A DNA stretch of 7,127 nucleotides from Planctomycetota bacterium (GTDB taxonomy: Bacteria; Planctomycetota; UBA11346). The number at the start of each line of letters is the position of its first letter. The stretch's first letter is position 1. Position numbers and translations under genes: made by a program. The stretch is from contig SLQH01000423.1 of assembly GCA_007131555.1 (NCBI GenBank), positions 1-7,127 of the forward strand, read 5' to 3'. Below the pieces are notes generated by a model. That model was not told the origin of the DNA and did not search any database. It was given only the letters and a program-made list of their open reading frames with translations. Positions 1 through 4,987 of the stretch are shown here, in pieces.

Positions 1-1820
1 CCGATCTGGCCGATGGCAGCGGCAGTGAACGAGCCGGTGACATCCAGCTTCTCGGCCTCGGCGGTGATGGTGGCCGGCAGGTTGTCCAGGCTGGCCATCA
101 GGCGGTCGAGGTCGGGCAGCTCGACGGTGGGTGCTTCTGGTGCTGGGGCCACGCGACGGGCTTCGGCATCGCTGCGGGCTGCGCGAGCTTGTTGCAGGAG
201 GGCGTCATAGGCGGCACGGGCCTGATCGACCTCAGCCCGACGTTGCAGCATGGCCTGGCCAGCATCATCGCGCAGACCAGCGACGACCTGTTGACGAAAG
301 TCGGCCCGCTGGGTGAGAGCCTGCTGCCGCCCTTGCCGACGCTGACCACGCCGGTCATCAACCTGGCGGTTGCGCTGGGAGGTCTCCTGCTCGATGGCCA
401 GGGTGACTTCGCGATCGGCCAGGCCGAGCAGGGAGAGCAGGTAGTTCAGCTTCCCGGCGATGTATCCCACTGTGCGGTTCCACAGCTTGGTGATCCCGCC
501 GACCACCCAATCCCAAGCATCGGCGATGGCATACACCACCCGCCAGAAGACCTCTTGCAGCCCATACCAGGTCTGGGTGAACACCACCGCAAAGCCGCTG
601 ACTGCCGCCTGCCAGACATCGCTGATATAGGCCGTGCCCTCGGTCCAGGTCATCTTCAAGCCCGCCCAAGCGACCTGGGCAGCAAGAGTGATATTACCAG
701 CCGCCAGGGCATCAGCGATCCCATCCCAGGCCTTGACGGCGTCGTCGTGCAGGCTGCCGAAGGCCTCAGCCAGCCAGCCCAGGGCCTGCCCGCCGGCCTG
801 GGTGTAGGTGAGGATGACCGTGCCCAAAGCCACCACCCCGGTGATCACCGCAGCGATGGGCGTCAGCAGGGCACCCAGCACCGCGCCGGCCGCCGAGAGT
901 ACCGCGCTCACTGCCGTGATCGCTGTGGCCAAACCACCGAAGGCCATGGCCAGCAGCGACACGGTGCCGCTCAAGGCCAGCAGGCCCACGCCGACGCCTG
1001 CGACAATGGCGGTGATCTGGGCGATGCTGACCACCAGGCCCTGGTTCTCGGCCAACCACGAACGCAACCCGGAGACGGCCTCCAGCACTGCCGCTGATAA
1101 CTCCTGCAATACCGGCGCCAGGGCCTCACCCAGGGCATTGGCCACCGCCGCCACGGCCATGCGCACCCGGTCGAAGGCATCGCCCAAGGCGGCAGCCGCC
1201 TGCGACTGCTGGCTGCTCATGGTGACACCCAGGCGCTGGGCCTCGGCCCGGAGATCCTGCATGCCCGACAACAAGGGCAGCAGCCTGGTCCCAGCCCGGC
1301 CGAAGACCTGCATGGCCGCAGCGGCCCGCTCGGTGGGATCCTGGATGCCGCCCAGTGCGGTGGCGACGGCGGTGAACTGGTCCTCGGGCTTGAGACCTTG
1401 TAGGTCCTCCAACGACAGGCCCAAGCGGGTGAAGGCCTCGGTGGCGGCCGAGCTGCCGGCAGCTGCGGCACCCAGGGTGCGCTGCATCACCCGCACCGCG
1501 CCCTCAACCTCGTCGATGGACGAACCCGAGAGGCGGGCGGCGTAGCCCAACTCCGACAGGGCCTCCACCGACACCCCGGTACGAGCCGCCATCTTGTCGA
1601 GCCGATCACCAGCCTGGATGAAGCTGCGAGTGGCCAAGGCCAGCGGAGCGGCGACGGCCGCGCCCAGGGCGGTGAACTGCATCCCCAGGTTGCGTACCGC
1701 CGAACTGAAGGCTTGCAGGCGACGCTGGGCCTGACGCAGGCCACGCACCAGACGCTTGTCGTCGACGAACAGCTCGACGAAGGCGCGACCGGCGCGAATG
1801 CCTGCACTTGAATTGCTCAT
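1..1820 (-). CDS. Phage tail tape measure protein (TP901-type), C-terminus beyond window
   Basis: The minus-strand frame is open without a stop from an ATG at 1820 to the window edge, giving 606 residues. The N-terminal third has the TP901-like tape measure pattern: a basic helical start with QAQRRLQAF, then QFTALGAAVAAPLALATRSF and GDRLDKMAARTGVSVEALSE (about residues 42-100), followed by FGRAGTRLLPLLSGM near residue 170. Residues about 258-338 form a long hydrophobic Ala/Gly/Val stretch typical of the membrane-active part of tape measure proteins. Residues about 467-555 are charged, rich in Gln and Arg, and likely coiled coil. The last visible residues (GSFTAAAIGQI) resemble the tail end of this family, so probably only a few dozen residues are missing. 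The family sets tail length and helps DNA pass the membrane. Upstream AAAGGG lies 11 bases from the ATG, a weak ribosome site. The gene is separated from the rest of the operon by the plus-strand gene 1861-2262. Confidence 0.9.
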   Translation of the reverse strand, partial: MSNSSAGIRAGRAFVELFVDDKRLVRGLRQAQRRLQAFSSAVRNLGMQFTALGAAVAAPLALATRSFIQAGDRLDKMAARTGVSVEALSELGYAARLSGSSIDEVEGAVRVMQRTLGAAAAGSSAATEAFTRLGLSLEDLQGLKPEDQFTAVATALGGIQDPTERAAAAMQVFGRAGTRLLPLLSGMQDLRAEAQRLGVTMSSQQSQAAAALGDAFDRVRMAVAAVANALGEALAPVLQELSAAVLEAVSGLRSWLAENQGLVVSIAQITAIVAGVGVGLLALSGTVSLLAMAFGGLATAITAVSAVLSAAGAVLGALLTPIAAVITGVVALGTVILTYTQAGGQALGWLAEAFGSLHDDAVKAWDGIADALAAGNITLAAQVAWAGLKMTWTEGTAYISDVWQAAVSGFAVVFTQTWYGLQEVFWRVVYAIADAWDWVVGGITKLWNRTVGYIAGKLNYLLSLLGLADREVTLAIEQETSQRNRQVDDRRGQRRQGRQQALTQRADFRQQVVAGLRDDAGQAMLQRRAEVDQARAAYDALLQQARAARSDAEARRVAPAPEAPTVELPDLDRLMASLDNLPATITAEAEKLDVTGSFTAAAIGQI

Positions 1821-1848
1821 ACTCGGTGAAACCCTTTAGTTTAGGAAC

Positions 1849-1853
1849 GGAGG
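1849..1853 (+). promoter_or_regulatory. Ribosome binding site of the HEPN-like gene
   Basis: GGAGG lies 7 bases before the ATG at 1861. This is a near-ideal Shine-Dalgarno sequence. It fixes the start and supports the plus-strand frame as a real gene rather than an antisense shadow. Confidence 0.75.
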
Positions 1854-1860
1854 ATGATAA

Positions 1861-2262
1861 ATGACGATTGACCGCGCGCTTTTACGCTCCAATGCCAGGA
1901 GTTTTCTCTTGGCGGCAGAACGGGCACTTGAGCAACGCCCGATTGAAGGCGGAATTCAATCCTTGATTGTTCCTGCGGTTGTTTGCTGCGCATTCAGTAT
2001 TGAGCTTTCGTCTAAGTGCATGTCGACCGCCTGGGGGCATGACTTGAAGGATCTTTATGACGGTCTTTCAGAGCCGCAGCGATCTGAAATTTTAAGGCGC
2101 ATGGAAATGGATGAATCTGGGTTCACTGCTTGCCTGCAAAATTCCGCGTCCTTATTCAAGGACTGGAGATATTTGCATGAACATGTTAGCGGCAATGTTA
2201 AGATGGATTTTCTCCAGAAATTGGCTCGGATTTGTATCGAGATGATAGAACCAAATACATAG
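1861..2262 (+). CDS. HEPN-domain-like protein, accessory (moron) gene
   Basis: This encodes 133 residues and is mainly alpha-helical. Residues 43-69 (AFSIELSSK, then GHDLKDLYDGL) match the pattern common in HEPN proteins: a helix with E and K, then a GH-L-L-L helix. Residues 99-108 read FKDWRYLHEH, where R103 and H108 form R-X4-H, the spacing of the catalytic motif of HEPN ribonucleases. HEPN proteins are often RNases in toxin-antitoxin or abortive-infection systems, while others are inactive or bind nucleotidyltransferases. No nucleotidyltransferase or other antitoxin partner lies next to it. G+C is roughly 45-50%, against 65-70% in the neighbours, and the strand is opposite to the operon. 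It starts 40 bases from the tape measure start (divergent) and ends 2 bases from the lipoprotein stop (convergent). No clear promoter or terminator was seen. The gene call is firm; the HEPN assignment is from motif recognition only. Confidence 0.75.
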   Translation: MTIDRALLRSNARSFLLAAERALEQRPIEGGIQSLIVPAVVCCAFSIELSSKCMSTAWGHDLKDLYDGLSEPQRSEILRRMEMDESGFTACLQNSASLFKDWRYLHEHVSGNVKMDFLQKLARICIEMIEPNT

Positions 2263-2264
2263 GG

Positions 2265-2525
2265 CTACCTGTCACCTTGACTAAGTCGCCGGTAATACTC
2301 CAGGGTCGGTTCATCGAGGGCGACCATGCCTTGCAGCCGCGCCGTGCCGGGCAGGAATCCGCCCTCGCCATCGGGAACCAGGACCCGCACCGGGCGTTCA
2401 TCCACGATGCGGGCCGGGGTGCCCATCTGCGCCCAGACGATCTCACGGTCTACGGCCCAACGGGCGCAGCCGGTCAGGCCGAGCGAGCACAGCAGGATCA
2501 AGAGCGGCAGGATCCGATACGGCAC
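2265..2525 (-). CDS. Small lipoprotein, possible Rz1-like outer spanin
   Basis: This encodes 86 residues from a GTG at 2525. The start is set by AAGGAG 7 bases upstream. An earlier in-frame GTG at 2609 would add 28 low-complexity residues and hide the signal peptide. Residues 1-19 form a type II signal with lipobox LTGC (Cys20), so the product should be an acylated periplasmic lipoprotein of about 67 residues. The mature part holds IVWAQMGTPARIVDERPVRV and is not a proline-rich Rz1 type. Its first 83 bases overlap the 3' part of the membrane-protein gene 2443-2613 in another frame, an arrangement that recalls Rz/Rz1 pairs. A lysis role is an inference from the lipobox, the overlap and the holin-like neighbour. 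It could equally be a lipoprotein of other function, such as superinfection exclusion. Confidence 0.72.
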   Translation of the reverse strand: MPYRILPLLILLCSLGLTGCARWAVDREIVWAQMGTPARIVDERPVRVLVPDGEGGFLPGTARLQGMVALDEPTLEYYRRLSQGDR

Positions 2526-2613
2526 GGGCGGTCTCCTTCTTCGGTGGGAAGAACAACTCGATGAACAAGCGCAGGATGCCGACCACCAGGGTGGTGAGGC
2601 CGGCGTCACTCAC
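2443..2613 (-). CDS. Small one-helix membrane protein overlapping the lipoprotein gene
   Basis: This encodes 56 residues from a GTG at 2613 that forms a GTGA overlap with the stop of the two-helix gene 2610-2852, so translation is probably coupled. Residues about 4-24 (AGLTTLVVGILRLFIELFF) form one membrane helix followed by PPKKE, a cytoplasmic-type positive anchor. The rest is short and Pro/Arg-rich and is read in the same DNA as the start of the lipoprotein gene. The gene was found by reading the frame directly, because it uses GTG and is short. The function is not recognised. Membership of a lysis cassette (pinholin-like or inner spanin-like) is possible, although it lacks the long periplasmic coiled coil of a classical Rz. 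Confidence 0.6.
   Translation of the reverse strand: MSDAGLTTLVVGILRLFIELFFPPKKETARAVSDPAALDPAVLARPDRLRPLGRRP
2533..2538 (-). promoter_or_regulatory. Ribosome binding site of the lipoprotein gene
   Basis: AAGGAG on the minus strand lies 7 bases before the GTG at 2525 and sits inside the coding sequence of the upstream small membrane protein, within its KKE codons. It decides the lipoprotein start. Confidence 0.75.
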
Positions 2614-2852
2614 TTCTTAACGCTCGTGCGGCTGGCGGTGTAGCCGAGGCTGGCCAGCACTGAGAGGATGCCGCCGCAGAACTGGGCAATCATGCCGCCC
2701 TCGGGGATGGCGCCCGAGGCGAGGACGATGCCGAGTAAGGTGGCGATGCTGGCCAGCCAGAACTCCGAGGTCTTAAAGCCGGGCTTGGGATCGGGCTTTA
2801 CCGGATCGGTGGCGGTGGCGAGGCGTCGGGTGGCGGCGTTGGGGTCGGTCAT
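2610..2852 (-). CDS. Two-helix membrane protein, putative holin
   Basis: This encodes 80 residues. A polar, proline-rich N-terminus (residues 1-28) is followed by two hydrophobic segments, about 31-49 (FWLASIATLLGIVLASGAI) and 54-72 (MIAQFCGGILSVLASLGYT), and a basic C-terminus ending SVKK. The small size, two close membrane helices and charged tail fit a class II-like holin, which would make inner-membrane lesions at lysis. The motif KTSEFW at residue 27 is frequent in small phage membrane proteins annotated as holins. Its ATG overlaps the stop of 2849-3052 (ATGA) and its TGA overlaps the GTG of 2443-2613, so it is coupled to both. No endolysin is in the window, so the lysis role stays unproven. 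Confidence 0.75.
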   Translation of the reverse strand: MTDPNAATRRLATATDPVKPDPKPGFKTSEFWLASIATLLGIVLASGAIPEGGMIAQFCGGILSVLASLGYTASRTSVKK

Positions 2853-3052
2853 GGTGCGGTTCCTTTCCGGTCGACGAAGACCGCTTTCAGGAGTGAGAGA
2901 TCAGCGACAGCCGACTGGCGGTCGCGGGCTTTGGGCAGGAAGTCATCCGGCGTGTAGGGCCGGCGACGTTTGGGATCACGATGACAATTGGCGATCAGGG
3001 CCAGGAGCGCAGCACTGTGCTGCCATTGTTCCTGCTGCCGGGCCTCGGCCAT
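2849..3052 (-). CDS. Tail assembly chaperone, downstream (T-like) part, probably made as a -1 frameshift fusion
   Basis: From the ATG at 3052 this gives 67 residues (MAEARQQEQW, ALLALIANCHRDPKRRRPYT, PDDFLP). The helix-rich MAEARQ...ALIANCHRDPK...PxDF pattern is familiar from prophage tail genes just before the tape measure gene. There is no ribosome site before this ATG. The same frame stays open upstream to 3316 with no ATG, GTG or TTG, and the last part reads like protein: AWALVWRLAGICGVDP, then AGLTLRELLL leading straight into MAEAR. This points to synthesis as an extension of the gene 3073-3525 after a -1 shift, as in lambda G/GT. Fusion products of this kind bind the tape measure protein and recruit major tail protein. 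An independent short product from 3052 remains possible. Confidence 0.72.
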   Translation of the reverse strand: MAEARQQEQWQHSAALLALIANCHRDPKRRRPYTPDDFLPKARDRQSAVADLSLLKAVFVDRKGTAP

Positions 3053-3072
3053 GAGCAGCAGTTCGCGCAGGG

Positions 3073-3525
3073 TCAGTCCGGCGGGATCGACTCCGCAGAT
3101 GCCGGCGAGTCGCCAGACAAGAGCCCAGGCGCGGTGAGCGTGTTCAGGCGCTGCTCGGCGGCGTCCAGGGCTGCCGTCTGCCAGTCCTCCAACTTGGTCA
3201 GGGCCTGGCGCAGCAACCGGGCCTTCGGTGCGGGGAAAAAACCGACCAGGCCCTCCAACAGGGCGGCGGTCGCAGCAGCCACGGCATCGCCGGCCAGAGC
3301 GCGGCCGAAGTCGGCATCATCCACGCCCCGCACATCTGCTTCGGGCTTGACCACGGCATAGAGCACATCGGCCAGCAGCACCGGATCGCCGGAGAGCCGT
3401 TCGATGAGGTCCCCGCCCAGCACGCCCATGAGGTCGGTGCCGGTGAGGGTACGGACGCGACGGATGGTGTCGACGGTGACGGCCACACTCCAGGCGCGGC
3501 CTTGGGTGTCGGAGAAGGTGTGCAT
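3073..3525 (-). CDS. Tail assembly chaperone, upstream (G-like) protein
   Basis: This encodes 150 residues from the ATG at 3525, which has GGAG 5 bases upstream; a GTG two codons earlier overlaps that site and is less likely. The sequence starts MHTFSDTQGRAWSVAVTVDT and contains TLTGTDLMGV, DPVLLADVLYAVVKPEAD and FGRALAGDAVAAATAALLEG. This is a familiar pattern for small prophage proteins lying between the major tail protein and the tape measure protein. Placement, size and the overlapping second frame all fit a tail assembly chaperone. Residues 95-97 (Gly-Phe-Phe) are encoded by GGT TTT TTC, which carries a slippery heptamer. The C-terminal part (SGDSPASAESIPPD) is low in complexity and shares its DNA with the conserved-looking second frame. 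Confidence 0.82.
   Translation of the reverse strand: MHTFSDTQGRAWSVAVTVDTIRRVRTLTGTDLMGVLGGDLIERLSGDPVLLADVLYAVVKPEADVRGVDDADFGRALAGDAVAAATAALLEGLVGFFPAPKARLLRQALTKLEDWQTAALDAAEQRLNTLTAPGLLSGDSPASAESIPPD
3235..3241 (-). other. Candidate -1 programmed frameshift heptamer T TTT TTC
   Basis: On the minus strand the codons GGT TTT TTC CCC of the chaperone gene contain T TTT TTC in the correct X XXY YYZ phase. A slip here gives 97 residues of the upstream frame joined to 128 residues of the -1 frame, about 225 in total, ending at 2849. The -1 frame has no stop between the heptamer and 2849. Doubt: the site is 53 codons before the zero-frame stop, farther than usual, and the first 30 or so shifted residues look unlike protein, so slippage might occur at another, non-canonical site downstream. 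No stimulatory structure was folded. Confidence 0.5.
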
Positions 3526-3530
3526 GCTCA

Positions 3531-3534
3531 CTCC
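3531..3534 (-). promoter_or_regulatory. Ribosome binding site of the upstream chaperone gene
   Basis: GGAG lies 5 bases before the ATG at 3525. It favours this ATG over the GTG at 3531. The context GAACGGAGTGAGC is nearly the same as GAGCGGAGCGAAC, which precedes the ATG at 6922. Confidence 0.6.
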
Positions 3535-3546
3535 GTTCGCATGGGG

Positions 3547-3618
3547 CTTGCGGCTTGCGTCCTGCGGCTTGCGGTCGACCTGCGGACCTTCCGCAAGTCG
3601 CCAGCCGCAAGTCGCAAG
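3547..3618. repeat. 28-bp imperfect inverted repeat made of CTTGCGG units
   Basis: The left arm 3547-3574 and right arm 3591-3618 are reverse complements at 23 of 28 positions, with a 16-base loop. Each arm is itself a run of CTTGCG(G/A) units. Inside, TGCGGA/TCCGCA (3581-3586 and 3590-3595) could form a competing small hairpin, and GGTCGACC at 3573-3580 is a palindrome. It fills the gap between the major tail protein stop (3623) and the chaperone start (3525). On the minus strand no U-run follows, so it is not a classical terminator. It may act as a transcript-stabilising or processing hairpin, or be a dispersed REP-like element. Tandem CTTGCGG/CCGCAAG repeats are common between genes in some GC-rich gammaproteobacteria. 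Confidence 0.85.
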
Positions 3619-3622
3619 TCAG

Positions 3623-4066
3623 TCAGGGCACCGTGACCCAGGCGGGCGCGGTGGCGGAATAGGTCGGCTTGGCGGTCACCGACACGGTGATGGCTTCCTC
3701 CAGGGCCTCGTTGCGGCTGAACGAGGTGATCGAGCAGTCGGCCTGCAGGCCCTGGCTGCCAGTGGTGGCGATGTCCTGGTCCATCACCGCCAGGCCGATG
3801 GCGGCGTTGCCAAAGAAGGCATCCTTTATCGCGGTGAAGCCGGCGTCGCTGGTATCCCAGACCATCTCGAACTCGATGGAGCCTTCCTTGAGCGTGCCCA
3901 CCGTCGCCCGCCAACCGGCGTTGGCGCGGGTGGTGACATCGGCTTCGCCGGTCTCCAGATTGAGGGTGAGGTCCTTGACGTTGCCCAGCTCCAACCACGG
4001 ACCAGGGTCATCGACCCCTCCGGTCTTGTAGTAGAGTTTGGCCTGCATGCCGAGACGGATGGCCAT
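3623..4066 (-). CDS. Major tail (tube) protein
   Basis: This encodes 147 residues starting MAIRLGMQAKLYYKTGG, with AAAGGG 7 bases before the ATG. The pattern of beta-strands with LGNVKDLTLNLETGEADVTT, ANAGWRATVGTLKEGSIEFE and a late VSVTAKPTYSATAPAWVTV is typical of siphophage tail tube proteins of the phi13/TP901 kind, in which KDLTLN...E.DVT marks the N-terminal beta-sandwich. The protein should polymerise as rings around the tape measure protein to form the tail tube. It sits at the expected place, after the connector genes and before the chaperones. A hairpin follows directly, and the plus-strand gene at 4119 diverges from its start 52 bases away. The high expression expected of a tube protein fits the good ribosome site and possible 3' stabilising hairpin. 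Confidence 0.85.
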   Translation of the reverse strand: MAIRLGMQAKLYYKTGGVDDPGPWLELGNVKDLTLNLETGEADVTTRANAGWRATVGTLKEGSIEFEMVWDTSDAGFTAIKDAFFGNAAIGLAVMDQDIATTGSQGLQADCSITSFSRNEALEEAITVSVTAKPTYSATAPAWVTVP

Positions 4067-4118
4067 GGCTGTTCCCTTTCGATGTTCTCAAAATGTTAGC
4101 ACTGGATACTGTTCCAGC

Positions 4119-4523
4119 ATGTGGTGGTGTATCCTGATAGTCGCGCCCGTGTCTTGGATCCTGTTACGGAGCAGAAAAATCCCCGCTTCAATACGATACA
4201 GATCAGCTCGCAAGCTTGAGTGGGACAATCTGTTCCCTGGGAAGACCGGCGACGTGGACGTTTTTTTGGTTATCATAGCCGATGCATTCGGGTTTTCTCG
4301 AAAACACAGATGGAGACTGGACCCATCAGATCAGATTCTTGATGTTTATCGTTGGTTTGTTGGAAAGTGGCCCTGTGCCTCAATGGAACTTGAGATCTTG
4401 ATGTTGAGATTATCAGACGCATACAATATTGATGTAACTTTGAATGAACATTTCCTTGAGATGAACTTGGCTGATGCTTTCAAGACTGTGACAATGCCTG
4501 GGTTAGAGATGAATACAGAATGA
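4119..4523 (+). CDS. Low-GC accessory (moron) protein with N-terminal hydrophobic segment, acyl-carrier-like
   Basis: This encodes 134 residues if started at the ATG at 4119. The frame is open back to an ATG at 4038, but that stretch is antisense to the start of the major tail gene and reads unlike protein. Residues 1-17 (MWWCILIVAPVSWILLR) are hydrophobic, a possible membrane anchor, followed by basic residues. Then come RKLEWDNLFPG, VFLVIIADAFGFSRK and RLDPSDQILDVYRWF, and a Glu-Leu-rich helical end (MELEILMLRLSDAYNIDVTL). The layout resembles small uncharacterised proteins with an acyl-carrier-protein-like fold (DUF1493-like), but this is an impression only. G+C is about 40-45%, the lowest in the window. 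No good ribosome site precedes 4119, so the start is uncertain; a GTG at 4159 is an alternative. It ends 29 bases from the convergent gp10-like gene. The function is unknown. Confidence 0.6.
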   Translation: MWWCILIVAPVSWILLRSRKIPASIRYRSARKLEWDNLFPGKTGDVDVFLVIIADAFGFSRKHRWRLDPSDQILDVYRWFVGKWPCASMELEILMLRLSDAYNIDVTLNEHFLEMNLADAFKTVTMPGLEMNTE

Positions 4524-4552
4524 GCCATGTTTTGCTTGCGCCATAACAGAGA

Positions 4553-4987
4553 TCAACGAACAGACTTCGCCCACAAAGATGGCAATTTCTGCTGCTCAGC
4601 CTCAAAGGCTGGGCGCATGAAGGGGCGCGGACGATAGATCGCCGGGTGCAGGCGACCGCCCCGGCGGCGCATGATCCGACCACCGGTTTCCAAAAGGCGT
4701 GGAGCATCCCCGCCCTTGGCGTTGAGTCGCACCGGACCGATGACCACCGAGCGGCGATTGGGCTCGTAGGAGAAGTAGATGTTGCGGCGCAGCAGGCCGG
4801 TGTGGCTGTGTGGCGGCGCACCGGGCCGACTGGTGCCCTTGCGGGGCCGGATCGAGGTCTGGGAGCGCCGCCGCACGAAGGCCCCGAAACGCGACAACAC
4901 CCGCCGCTGAGCCCTGGTGGTGGCAGCCAGCACCCGCTGCCGGTCGAAGAAGCGGGATGTGACCTGATCAAGTCGCAGCCCGATCAT
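4553..4987 (-). CDS. HK97 gp10-like / virion morphogenesis protein (head-tail connector or tail completion)
   Basis: This encodes 144 residues and is strongly basic. An N-terminal helix carries many Arg residues (TTRAQRRVLSRFGAFVRRRS). A central part follows with HTGLLRRNIYFSYEPNRRSV and a C-terminal part with LLETGG and IYRPRPFMRPAFEAEQQKLP. The order 'tandem basic helices, beta-rich centre with a GP...A..LE.GG element, then a PRPFM.PA helix' is the usual shape of gp10/minor-tail-Z type proteins, which cap or join the tail at the neck. Its ATG overlaps the stop of the collagen-like fibre gene (ATGA), with GGAG about 8 bases upstream inside that gene. The exact connector role (adaptor, stopper or terminator) cannot be settled from sequence alone. 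Confidence 0.72.
   Translation of the reverse strand: MIGLRLDQVTSRFFDRQRVLAATTRAQRRVLSRFGAFVRRRSQTSIRPRKGTSRPGAPPHSHTGLLRRNIYFSYEPNRRSVVIGPVRLNAKGGDAPRLLETGGRIMRRRGGRLHPAIYRPRPFMRPAFEAEQQKLPSLWAKSVR

Noticed and set aside
189..1545. Long plus-strand open frames opposite the tape measure gene
   Set aside because: These are high-GC antisense shadows with low-complexity Ala/Arg/Pro/Gln content. The minus strand carries a clear, continuous tape measure protein.
1813..1840. Possible promoter (TTGCTC and TTTAGT, 16 bases apart) for the HEPN-like gene
   Set aside because: Only 3 of 6 and 4 of 6 consensus matches; too weak to annotate.
3404..4099. Plus-strand 231-residue frame across the chaperone start and major tail gene
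   Set aside because: It is antisense to two well-supported genes, runs through the inverted repeat, and has no convincing protein pattern.
4524..4552. Terminator between the two convergent genes
   Set aside because: No stem with a following T-run is visible in these 29 bases.
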